DNA of 64,000 nt from Zychaea mexicana (lineage: Eukaryota > Mucoromycota > Mucoromycetes > Mucorales > Lichtheimiaceae): assembly GCF_025766255.1 (NCBI RefSeq), contig NW_026516674.1, positions 558,001-622,000 of the forward strand. Reading direction: 5' to 3'. A program made the translations under genes and the position numbers. Below, in pieces: positions 9,187 through 20,482 of the stretch. How positions within the stretch are numbered: the first letter of the stretch is position 1; every line of letters starts with the position of its first letter. The notes below the pieces were generated by a model. The model worked only from the letters and a program-made list of their open reading frames with translations. It made no database searches and was not told where the DNA came from.

Positions 9187-11748
9187 TTACGATGATGGTG
9201 GTGGTGGTGGTGGTGACAATGATATTGTTGATCTATCTACAGTGACGCTACTTCGCGGTGTACTAATGGCATGCCACATACGACCATAGATGGAGGATGA
9301 CTTTGATGCGGATCGTCGAATATCCACAGATGCCGATCGCACTTTGTTGTCAACAACAAATGGAGTCGTGGATAAGGGCTGCGCTAGGATTGCGTCGTTG
9401 TCGTTTTGGTATTGTTGTTGATCCTGATTGGCCTCATACTCGACAAGTCGAATCTTTGCTTCTGCTAATGATCGCTCCAATTCGCGTATCCGCATCACTA
9501 GATAAGTGTCAGACAAAAAGTCCTTGTTGCCTCCTGCTTCTTGTTCAATGCGACGGAAGTCGTCTGTGCTCCTACGTCGTTGAAGAATCTTTGGTGATCC
9601 CTCTGTTTGCGGTATGTGCTGTTCGTGGTGACTGATGATGCTCTTGTTGTCGTAGCTATAATTATTACTGTCGTTACTGATGTTCATGGCGGTAGCAAGG
9701 TCTTGTCGAACCAATTGAGTATGATCAAGCATCAGCTTGGAAGTTTTGGCCTTGATTTGAGAAAGCTGCTCCTTGAGCTCTGCATTGTTGCGCGTGACCT
9801 CAAGCCACTCCATATCTTTTTGCTTCTTTTCCCTCATGAGCTCATCCATATCTGCTTTGGTGGTGATGAGCCGCTCGACCAATGCCATCTGGCCATCGCT
9901 CACCATATCCAGTCGCACCTGTATATCTTCGTGCTCTTGCGTCATCTTTTCACACTGTTGCTGCAACTCAAAGTTCTCCACCTTGAGTCGAACAACCTCG
10001 GTCCTGAGCTGCTCTTGTTCGTCGTCCATAAGAAGCAATCCGTTGGAGCACGAAGATGCATCTTCGTCAGCAGACGATGCCAACGACAAGGGGGACAGTG
10101 TATTGTTGTCTGAAAACGCGAAATCGGCTTGACTGCTGCCTCCAATACTGTTGCAAGAAGATGACGACACGGACAATGCATAGTAGCTTTGTCGCTGCTG
10201 CTGCTGCTGCTGTGATTGCTGCTTGCTTTTTTCTAGTTCCAAGATGGTTATTTTCAGTGCATCCCGTTCGCTTTCGACGTCCTGCTTATCCATCTTGAGC
10301 TCTACCAACTGGTTGATCGTTTGTTGGTGTTTGGTATTCAATTGAGCTAGTGTCCAGGATAGCTTTTGGATTTCTTGTTCGTGGTGGTCTAGAGTGACGT
10401 ATTTGTTCGTATTCACCATGGCAGCAGCAGTAGCAGCAGCTCCTGCAGCAGCGGATGCTCCTCCAACACTATGTGTTCTCCGCAATGATGAAGACGTCGA
10501 ATCCATACTACGCTGACTACAGATGCTAGGTGATCGTTTCGCTTTACGTTTCCAGAACCTCTGCTGCTGATGCTGCTGCTGTTGTTGTTGTTGATGATGC
10601 TTTGGTTCGCTGCTGCTTACGATACCATGCGTGCTGTGATATTGATCGGCGAGGGAATCCATTTTGGCGCGAGTGATGACGGCAGAGAGAGATGTGGCGT
10701 CATGAATGACTTGAGCGTCATCGTCAGCATAAGGCTCAATGAGTTTGCGTGAAGTAACGTGGTCAAGGAGATCCTCAAACTCCTCTGTTTCCTGCAGGAT
10801 TCTATCCTGGGAGCGGCGTAGCATGGCAATCGCGACCCGCATGATCGTCTCTGCTGCGCCTTCGGCAAATACAATGTCATAAATACGATGCACCAGAGAC
10901 ATTGGAAAAACATATGCAAAAAGTGTCAGGAACCATTGGGAGGCGTACATGGCAGCATGCACTCCGTGCTTGTTCATATGTTTGGCAAGATTCGGTAAGA
11001 GTTCGTTCAGCAGACTGCTGAATTGGTACAATCTGAGTTGAAGGCCCGCCATATTAAACGTAAACATCGGTCGCATTTCGTACGTTTCCATCAGCCTTTA
11101 AAACATAAAACAAACAATTTAGAAAAAGGAGTTTTTCTTAATCTTCTAGGCCACGATGATAATAGAACTACAAGCAAATAGTATACGCCCACTGGGCTTG
11201 CTTATCATTAACAAAACACGCACCGAACAAAAACGCAGAATGCTTGTACTTCAGGCATCTATAAATAAAAAAAGGGAGAACATGTGATTCGTTGGGTTGT
11301 GAGCGCCATGTGTCAGAAAGCAAAAAAAAAGAGGGAGAGGGCTTCTCAACCAGCATCATCACACTATTTTACCTTTAACAGCAACGGACCGACGAGAAAG
11401 GCAAGGCCCTGACAGTATCCCACTTCAGTGTCGTACAAACTGTATGCTTCCAGGACCCGACGCATTGCCAGCTGACCCGCGCCATCTTCCTGTTTAAACA
11501 TGTCGATGCATGGGAACGTTCGAGCCAAGTCGCGCTTGATCATTCTTTCATGAGGCGATTGTTCACGGCACAGCTGGCCATAGACCGTCTCTAAATGCAA
11601 TGAAGCAGATTTACACATGGCTTGCCAGACCAAGCCTCGTACGCCATCCGGAACACCGGCCCGTAACTTGACAGAGAGTAAATGGGGCGTCATGGTTGCT
11701 ACACGATCGAAATCTTGGATCACAGCTTCCCATATAGAGAGATCTTCT

Positions 11749-11798
<50 letters not shown>

Positions 11799-12302
11799 TG
11801 CCGTTACGAGCTTGTGGACTGTCGATAATTGCGCTTTTAGTTCGTTGGATTGGAAACTGATGGCTTTGGGGTCTTTTTCCAATAGTGCGGTTTGTCGTTG
11901 GATTTGGGCAAGGATAAACATGGTCGAGTCCTAATTTTAGCACAAAAAAATCAATTGAGCTGATGCCATGTAAAAAACGTAATAATTTTTTGGGAAATCA
12001 TTGCTGTTGTTAATAATTACTTGAGGTGGCAATCGTGCGTTCTCTTGCTCTAACTTGATGAATAATCCTTCATCGTCATTATTGATTTCATTGTTGGCTT
12101 TCCGTGCACTGTTATTGTCGATGCTGCTGCTGCTGCTACTCCTGCTGCGTGCGCTCTGTCGGTTTGTAAACATAGAAGCATCTGCTGCCGTGCAATCTGC
12201 GTTTGTTGATGTAGTCCTGCTGCTGTTGACCTTATTGTCATTATTACTATTATTGGCTCTGCTCTCATTATGCTTGTAATTGCTGTCTTGACTGCTTTGC
12301 AT
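9187..12302 (-). CDS. GYP5: TBC-domain Rab GTPase-activating protein (Gyp5/EVI5-like)
   Basis: GAP that speeds GTP hydrolysis by Rab/Ypt proteins, acting in Golgi and exocytic traffic in this family. Exons 12302-12021, 11930-11373, 11258-11224 and 11095-9187 join in phase to 927 residues. The third exon is only 35 bases. A short serine/asparagine-rich N-terminus leads to DSTMFILAQIQRQ and a run of 17 Gln. The TBC domain follows: RAGVPDGVRGLVWQ, then RDLARTFP with the arginine finger, then TEVGYCQGL with the glutamine finger. Domain order and both catalytic fingers are intact. The C-terminal half holds another Gln-rich tract, a long coiled coil and a proline run before the stop, as in Gyp5 and EVI5. 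The symbol marks the nearest yeast family, not proven orthology. Confidence 0.88.
11748..11798 (-). repeat. Trinucleotide CAA/CAG tract, 17 glutamine codons
   Basis: Uninterrupted mix of CAA and CAG codons in the TBC gene, just before the catalytic domain. The mixed codons should slow slippage compared with a pure CAG run. Confidence 0.9.
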
Positions 12303-13071
12303 CGTGTTACTGATGGTATTTGGGATATAATAGGCCGTATATATATATTTAGATGAAGCGGGAATAGAAAGAAGAGTAAAGTATAGTCCCCTGGAAGATC
12401 AAAACGCTTTTTCAAGTGAAATATAAATGCGTGATGATGATTTGGAATGTAGCGTGTGAGAGAGAAATAGAAAAGAAGAAGAAAGAAAGAGAGACAGAGA
12501 CAGAGACAGTGAAATAAGACTGGAAAGTGAGGAGGCTGAAAAAATGCAAGGGGGGGGGCTTAAAGAGAGCTGGTGCGCGTGCGGACCAGTCAGAAACACC
12601 ACCCGAAAGGAGGCGGTTGCTTTTTGAGGGGATCCTGAACAGCAGCAACAAATTAGCACCACCCACCCCACTCGCATCTTGGCCATACCGAGCAATACAA
12701 CAGGCGTGAGCGCTTTTCTGAGAATGTTGCGCGTGTGTTTTCTCCTTGATCTCATATAACAGGTCTCCCTCTTTTCATATATTGTCATCGAATGAGCACC
12801 ACTCTAGCCGTTGCTGTTTATTGTTTATGCTGCTATTGCTGTTACTGAGGCGTATGCGCTGTCGTTGTCGTCATGGTGATCTCTAGGTTGCCCTGGTAAT
12901 CCCCAAAATTGTTTATTTTTATTGTTATTATTTACACAGTGCAAAAAGCATCTTATTTGTCCACTCCCGTCAGCTGCCATCCCACTGCGCGTGTCAACGG
13001 CGATGGAGGGATTTCAAAAAAGGAATAGCCTAAGCCAGCAGGTAACGTATAAACTTTTAGCTTTCTTCTCT
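12303..13071. other. Intergenic between the TBC gene and the glycosyltransferase-like gene
   Basis: Contains purine-rich simple sequence near 12470-12530 (GAAAGA/GACAGAGA) and TATA-like runs near 12340, the likely promoter of the TBC gene. The 13053-12953 (-) interval may be an alternative last exon of the glycosyltransferase-like gene. Confidence 0.4.
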
Positions 13072-14889
13072 CTAGTCAAGTTTACCAAGTACTCGTTCCA
13101 CCCCTTCCCCATATATCATAAACAACGTACCTTGACCTGCTATCAGTAAATCCAAGAGTGGCGACAACAATCGCTCATAATCCACCATTTGCGTCGACAT
13201 GAGCGTGTCGCCATCCAACACTTCTTTTGGTGCTAGTTCCAATTGGCTTTCAATCGCCCAAGACGCGTTAATCATTTCCCACAGATAAAAGTCCTTTCGA
13301 TAAAACACACACGGGAAATAGTCTAATATGGGCTTCAGGATCCTTGCAACGTCTTCTTGATTTTCACGTAGCAATGGATCAGCCGTTGGAGTGGCATTGC
13401 TACTGTTATCCTCGTCCTCGTCGTGCAACATCATGTATACGATTGGGAACCGTTCATCGACGTGGCGGCGATAATCCTTGCACATATCCAGCAAACGCCG
13501 ACGATCCAACAGGGGCTGCTCCTCCGATGATCCTTGCTTCTTTAATCGTTCTTGGTGTTCGTCCAGATAATCGCGTAATGCGGATGCCTGAACTGGCATT
13601 GCTGCCGATACCGCTTGATCAATAGGCATATTGCTAAACAACTCCATTGCCGCATCCCTGATAGCATTCATCCGCCGTCGGTTCATCAATGCTCTTGCCG
13701 CTGCTGCTCTTGTTTCCATTGTAGTTGTACTATTCTCTCCTTCCAGCTGATCGCCACCATCTGCATACAACCATTTGTCCGACTCTTCCTGAGGCACCAT
13801 CCGATTCAAATGAACTGTCAATCCACTGAACCCGCCTGCACCTCCCAACGCGTGCACGATAGTTTCTGCTGCAGCCCTCATTGGAAAGAGTTGGTCAGGT
13901 CGCACTAGCATGGTGGACGTCATGGCCACGTTCAAAATCTGCTGCTGATCTTTGACTTCCAGAGCTTTACGAAACATCCATGCCCCCAAGGCATTGCAAT
14001 GTACGTATGGGCTTTCCAACTTTTTCAGATCGCTCAGCGTGAATATACGCTTTGGTGGAGCTGGCAGGGATGAATCGACAACGACGTCCAATAGCTTTCT
14101 TCCATGGCCATTTACCGCTGATCCCGTTCCTTTTTGAAACCATTGCATGAAAAACCAAGGGTTTTTGCTTTTCGTCTTTTGCTGCTGTGCGTTGTTGCGT
14201 AGATGCGAATTGTGCGTTATCTCAACACGCTCATAGTATTCGGCTTGCTCGTATTCGATTGTCGGCAGCGGCGTTTCCCTTGATTCTGTTGGTGATGATG
14301 TTGTTGTAGCTGCCACAGGTCGATCAAAGATCCGGATCCCGAACGTCTGTTCCAGAGGGCTAAAATCAAACAACTTGGACCATGGGATATGGATCCATGT
14401 GCTGTTGCCGTACGCGAGTCGTAATGGAGGAGCTTTGACTGTTCGATTCGTCTCGTATGCAAGTCGGACTGCCATCCGTAATGCTTCATGCTGTTCTAAA
14501 TAGTCTCTAAAATAGTTCATTACAGTGCAGAATTGTTTGTTTTAATATTGTATGTATATGGAACTTTTTGTAAGAATTCATTGTTATCCCTCTTCATTCC
14601 CACCACGCTTTTTCAATTTTTACCCATGTGGACTGTATGATAAAAATCGTTCTTCTTGAGTCGTCGGTGGCGACGGCAGTGGTGGATGCTCTAGTAATGG
14701 AGGAGGAGGTGTTGACAAGGAGGTGTTTTCTGCGCTATTAAAAGGATTTGACAGCCAGTGTGGAGCGTTGCTCGGTTCTTGCAAAAGATTTTGGTTGTGT
14801 ATACGGGGAATGATGGTTATCCCAATGATAAAGCCTACGGATAGCAGTAAAGCAAGTCCTACTATTGCTCGATGTAGTCGTCGTAACAT
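13072..14889 (-). CDS. Type II membrane protein, O-fucosyltransferase-like glycosyltransferase
   Basis: Exons 14889-14624 and 14506-13072 join in phase. The N-terminus has a short basic tail and one membrane segment (about residues 9-27, VGLALLLSVGFIIGITII), a signal anchor typical of Golgi glycosyltransferases, followed by a Pro/Ser-rich stem. The junction recreates LSYSPHGDYLEQHEALRMAV and then AYETNRTVKAPPL. This is the start of the fungal GDP-fucose O-fucosyltransferase-like fold (a YxPH...Q...N segment at the nucleotide-sugar lobe). The rest is long, with insertions and no clear C-terminal signature. A consensus donor (GTACGT) at 13130 and an acceptor at 13054 would replace the last 19 codons with a 33-codon exon ending at 12953. 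Activity is unproven; 'glycosyltransferase-like' is the safe reading. Confidence 0.6.
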
Positions 14890-17800
14890 ATGTGTTTGTG
14901 TATATGAATATATGAGGGCGTGGGCTCTAGATATTTACAGACGCGTATGTCAAAAGCAGAAGAAGAACTGAAAGGAAAGGAAAGAAGAAGAGAGAGAGGG
15001 AGAAAAGAATCAAACAAGTAAAAGAGATACGATAAAATAAGGGGAACGGAAGGAGGATTGCGATGGGAGAAAGGAAGAAAGAAAGATTAAGGGGCCGTCC
15101 CGGAAGATGGACTATTTTTTTGGCTGCATGATCCTGTATAGGCTTTGCTTCTAAAACTGTCGACTGGCGCCGCTGGCCGTCGCCACGTCGCCCATTATTA
15201 GAACATTCAGCCCGTTTTGCACAGTGTATCTGTGCCACCATTACACAAACACCAGCATCCGCACTGTTGTTTTTGGGATTATGCATGACCGAGCCTTATC
15301 CGAGAGTGAGAGAGTGAGAAAAAGTGGCTGAGATCCATATATAGTATTGAAGTGGAATGCCATGGTGTATTCATTACCCAACCATTATAAATTATGGTTC
15401 GTAGTAGTACAAACTTCTCAAAGTCCCTGCTTTTGGTGTTTTCCATATAAAGGAAAGAAAATAGCATCGAATCACATCCTTTAATTGATGAGCGATATTG
15501 ATAGCAATGTAAATCTTCAAAATTGTTCATAGACATGTTGAACAACTGCCTACAATAGGCCATTACCATCAAGCGAGGAATTTTTCCAAGACTGCCGACT
15601 GATGATGATGTGTGGAGATATATCATCTGTTAAATTAACCCTTATTTTAAAGCATCATTTCAAGTACTGTAAGCTTATATGATAAATCACTAATTCGACT
15701 TTATCTGTATGTTTGCGAGAAAAACACGAGACCATATATTTCGACTCTGAACATGATGAAGAACTGTCGTCAGAGATTCAAGACTGCAATCTGGTGCTTT
15801 ATGAAGCCTTCAAAAGCTTCTGAAAGCTTTTCATAGTGTTTGAAGACTTTAAAAACTTTAAATTACAAATACAAAAATGTACCACTGGAAGATTTAGTAG
15901 CCCCTACTTGTGAAACGGCCTTAAGCCTGGGATCAACAGATACATTATCCAATTCGGCTGCTGTAAAGCTATTATTTAGCAAAGATATCGAAACTTACGA
16001 TATAACAGTGTTTCACTTTGATAGCTCAATACATAAACAGGATGTCAAACAATGTACAACGATGTCATTATTTCCAAATAAAAACAAAAGATATATATGT
16101 CTCTTTTTCTCCTTTTCCTCTTTGCTCTCAACCCAATTCGCCAAATTGAAAACCTTCAACAAATGACAATTCGCTGTTTATGATGTAAGTCCCCATGTAT
16201 ATTACTTCCTCGATTGGCTAGTGTATTCGGTCCAAACAATGAGTCCCTGGTAGGTTTACAAGAGAGATAATTACTATTTGAATCAGCTTTGTACGCTCCG
16301 AATGCTCTCCGTGTACAAGTAAACGTCCCATTAACGCGTTTCCTGTACGCTTCTTATGCAGAAATGACAATATCAAGACGAGATGCAAATAGATCATGTT
16401 GATAGCAACATACACAACAACGATCTTGGTAGTCTCGAGCTTGTCTGTGCATGAAAACTTTGCGAAGGCTGTTCATACTAGGAGCTCGGTTGCTTTGTAC
16501 GATAAAAGGTCGATCTTACGGCGAACAGCGTGGAGATAGCTAGGAGTGATCCAACAATGTTTCTCTCGGAAGCATATGAGAAATGCCAATTGGCAGCGCT
16601 CAATTCCCGAAATCAAAAATTCAACCTACATCACCTAAAGTTCAGGATAAAAACCTCTGTGCTTTGATCTCGGCTGATATTTCTATGTTTTAAAACGCCT
16701 GATGAGTCGCTATTTCCCTCTGAAAATACAACGTAGCGAGATTAAATGGACACAGGATCCTCCAGAAGCGCCGATAGTACCGCACGAGCACTTTGAGAAT
16801 ATACAGCACCTTGGTCATGTGATCGATTACAAGCACGTTTTTGGATAATCTACGGGACATGCCTGACAGAAGGGAAAATAGACAATCATATATCTGGCTA
16901 CAAAGTGCCAGATAACGATCACCGCGTCTACACATAAGAGTATTCCACTGGCGCGTGATGTGGAAAAATTTACGAAATTACCGAGTCTTGTTTTTCAAGT
17001 TGACAAAAAAAAAATTAGAATACGAACGGTTCTGGCGATACAATGATAAGCTTATTGATAGAACATGATGTGCGTGATCATTGTAGTTACTCATGATATA
17101 GTACGAGCGACTATGTACAACGTACAGGGTCAATCCACGATTGGGTCAATGGAAAGCCAACTTCTATAACCGGTCCGGTAGAGAGTGAGAAGGTGCCGTA
17201 TTTTAGCATTGCTGAGGTACTGTTGAATCAAAAAAAAAAAAAGGAATTCGGGCATGTGGGATGACTCAAGAAGGAAAACGTTGACGGATAGCGCTAATTA
17301 ACCGACATGAATATTAAAACAGACAAGCGAGTGTGTTGCTGTTTAACAATCATTCTTATTTCTCTATTAGCAGCAGTAGTTAAGTAGATAGATCTATCTC
17401 ACATTCTGCATTGATTTTTGCTCTAATACAGCAAAGTCCTATCTTTAATTGCTTTTCCCGTTAAAATCGTACTCTGCTTTCTTCAACAATTCTATAAGCA
17501 ACCTCCAACATTCTCACCATTCACTTCGTTTGTAGCAATCGAGGATCTATACTTGGTCATAGAGAGCAAGCTACAACCACAACATAGTAAATATTGCTAT
17601 GGTTTTATGTTTCAAGAATTTGAGGTCTATAAGCAACACCATACAAAACTAAATAAATTATTGAAAAAAGTTTAGTGGCTGCATTATTGTTCACGCACGG
17701 ACCCATCTCAATCAAATCCAGTACATGGAATTAAACACAAATGCCAGTGCGGGATTGTCTGACAACGCGATATGTGTCGTAACGATCGTTTTAACTTTAC

Positions 17801-18990
17801 CAGGATGTTTGATCATTGCCGTTCGTTGCCAAGGAGGTGCCAATTAACTTTTTGCTGCTTATTTTGTTTGATTTCTCTTTTCCAAATCTTACTTTATTGC
17901 TACGGGCAGTGAGGTGTTAGGCAGTCTTCTCTGTCAACGCATCGGGGTCATTGTCTAGGTCGTAATTGTTATTATTACTGCTGCTGCTGCTGTTATGTTG
18001 TCGGATTTCATTTTTGCCTGAGAGGACGATCTTCTTTCATCCTTTACCAGCACGGGGATAACTTTGTGATAAAGATACAATGAACTTGCTGAAGTTTAGG
18101 TTTTTGTAACTGCCACATGATGTTAATAACATTTTAAGTTATAATTAAGCAACCGTATTTGCTTATTTGTTTACTCATATAAAATCAATCTATGCACGAA
18201 AAGGATCACCAAAAAAGAAAGTTCAATATGGTATGATCCCCTTGTATATCTTTTTACAGAAATAAGGTTAATATCACAGTGAAGAGGGAAAAGAAAGCAA
18301 AGTGGATGGGAAGCAGCAAAAATTATCGTTTCTTGACAGCCTAGTCTATGCTAGGTATTACAAGCAAAGCCATCGAGCGGGTGAGCCATCTCTCGACGCA
18401 ATGCATTCCCCTCGCATTGTTCACATTCCAGACTACTACACGTGCTTACTAGCCTTGTCTTTTTTGATGACCATTTCAAGCTACTCGTTTTATATAACTT
18501 GCTGTCTTTACTAGCAGTAGCGACGCCGAGCATATCGAAACAGTCAAAGGTCATACAAGGAGGTCAACATATTTTTCCCTGCGAGTGCGACATAAAGCTA
18601 CGTACAGTGCAGCAGAAGAATGAGGGCCGAAGAAATAAAAGTGTTCCATCACAGATCTGCTTCAAAACTCATCAATCGTTTGGATGTTGAAAGAGGTTTC
18701 TTTTGATCAATCACTATTAAGAGTATCTTTCACTGGGGATCTGCATCGTCCGTTTGGATTTGCGACTCGCAGAGACTTCAACTGATTGTGCAGTCTAAAC
18801 GGTATAGAACAAGTCGTTGCCGCTTGCTTATGATTTCATGCAAACTTTGTGCTAGCCGACTATGCACGCTGTCTGTATAAAATTGATCTCCCGCTCTTTT
18901 ACATCCACACATTTGAACCACGCGCTTTAAAAGACTGTCTTTCTGTTTTGCAGCACAAGGGTGGTGATTCGCTTAAAAAATCCATACATT
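14890..18990. other. Gene-poor, AT-rich stretch
   Basis: About 4.1 kb without a supportable gene. Short frames at 15279-15626 (-), 15840-16166 (+, TTG start), 16690-16935 (-) and 18302-18514 (+) lack motifs, good starts and splice partners. The DNA holds A-rich runs (17229-17241), GCT/CTG microsatellite near 17980 and TA-rich segments. This is the kind of sequence left by old transposon decay, but no terminal repeats were found by eye. Confidence 0.4.
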
Positions 18991-19017
18991 TGTAAGTAAA
19001 AGAAAGTAAATCAGTAC

Positions 19018-19332
19018 ATGAAAGATGGATCATTTACAAAGGGAAACTATACAATGGGGTGGAAGGGGAGCTTACGGTGGCAACAGTGCTGCCAGACCGG
19101 CCATCTAGATGTCCCAGTTGTAAATCTCGGAGGACTCATCAACATTGGATGCGTCAAGGAGACGGTCGTGTTCTTCAATATAGGCATCAATTACCCTGCC
19201 AATCTCCACTTCCAAAATCACAAATTACCACTTGGGCCTTTTGGAATCTTACAAAGCCTTGAAAGGTCTGTGGTAAACCACACTACTTTGAGATTGATCC
19301 GGACAACTCAACCCACTCCGACGTCTTCGTAA
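19018..19332 (+). other. Relic-like ORF cluster with a CPSC segment
   Basis: Two overlapping plus-strand frames. One (from 19059) carries RCPSCKSRRTHQHW, a treble-clef-like cysteine pair, and is then closed by a stop, after which the same frame reads on with KVCGKPHYFEIDPD. A TATAAAA element lies near 18876. The pattern suggests a broken gene or transposon fragment; no family is recognised. Confidence 0.25.
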
Positions 19333-19440
19333 CCATTAAAACGCAGTAGAGAGAACACCACACACACGGATGAATCAATTAATACATAATTAGCACCATA
19401 TCGATAATCTCTCAAACATGGATTACCAATCGAGAATAAC

Positions 19441-19788
19441 TCAGGACCAACCATTGTATACACATTGTCCTATTCTCGAGTTAGTCAGCACTTCCTTTGA
19501 ATCTAGCTTATCTGAGTTGAGCGAAGTGCACCTGTCAAAAAGCGGATACCAATTCCAACACTGACAAAGGTGAGACTTCACCAAACAAGGAACACACTGA
19601 TCAAGGCAAAGATGACTCTTTACAATTGCAAGACAACGTCTATTATCATAACCGACAAACTCAACCTTCCCATCCTTCTTCATCTTTGAAACATCCGAAA
19701 TCCGGCATGTCCGCGATCCATTCATCAGTTCATCCAAACGGAAGTCGAGACAACATCTACAACAGTATATAAAGGGTTGTGAATTCAT
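19441..19788 (-). CDS. Hypothetical cysteine-rich ORF, 115 aa
   Basis: ATG-to-stop frame on the minus strand with 11 cysteines, several paired (YCCRCCLDF, CLDQCVPCLV, CQCW). It looks like a small zinc-binding or repeat-derived protein. There is no signal peptide. It converges with the broken plus-strand frame at 19018-19332. It may be a transposon remnant; no family is recognised. Confidence 0.25.
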   Translation of the reverse strand: MNSQPFIYCCRCCLDFRLDELMNGSRTCRISDVSKMKKDGKVEFVGYDNRRCLAIVKSHLCLDQCVPCLVKSHLCQCWNWYPLFDRCTSLNSDKLDSKEVLTNSRIGQCVYNGWS

Positions 19789-20482
19789 ATAATAAAAATC
19801 ATTTTATATTTGACTCTCACTGTATTTCATATTGTCTGTTATTTCTATCTTTTACTCTTATTACCTATCCACAACCCACGTTTATCACAGACGGTCGTGG
19901 ATTAGTTTGTACTCGTTTTTATGGAATGACATCGACGCGCTTTATTATTGCCAGATACTGATTCAGCTATATATTGTAATGCTGCTAATTACATTGGTGA
20001 AAATATTTCCAAGGCACCACCAATAGCAGAATACTTATTCTCCTCCATGATCAAACTTGCGTGTTTTTCAGTTGTCTAAAGAGCCTTCTATATATGATCT
20101 AACAGGAAAAGACGGTAGTACTCTTCTAAGGATGCACGGACATAAACCAGCAGAAGTTGTCACTGCTTGCGCAATCGCTTGAGGAACCAATCAATATGTA
20201 GCGATCTTGACGCGTCACAGTAATGTCATCCGACCTTTTCGCGTCACTTATACACGTATACATACTGTCAAAGTGATCATTTGGCACTGCATCCCTCTTT
20301 CTCACCTTTTTTATTTTTTCTTCATTTCTATACTTCTCTTTGATGTTTAAGACCAACAATTTTTCCTCTAGCTGTTCAAAGTGGTGAGTTACGTGTTCCA
20401 TCGCTATATTTAAGAGTCTGTAAGAAGGTCAATAGCACACAGACTGACACACTGTAGTAAGCATACTTTACCGCTGTAGTCC

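Noticed and set aside
9607..10113. 168-codon plus-strand frame inside the TBC gene
   Set aside because: Antisense shadow of the coiled-coil coding region; its start is not ATG and it has no motif.
13615..13908. Cys/His-rich frame that looks like a zinc finger
   Set aside because: Shadow of the glycosyltransferase-like gene read in reverse; the cysteines come from GCA/GCT-rich codons opposite.
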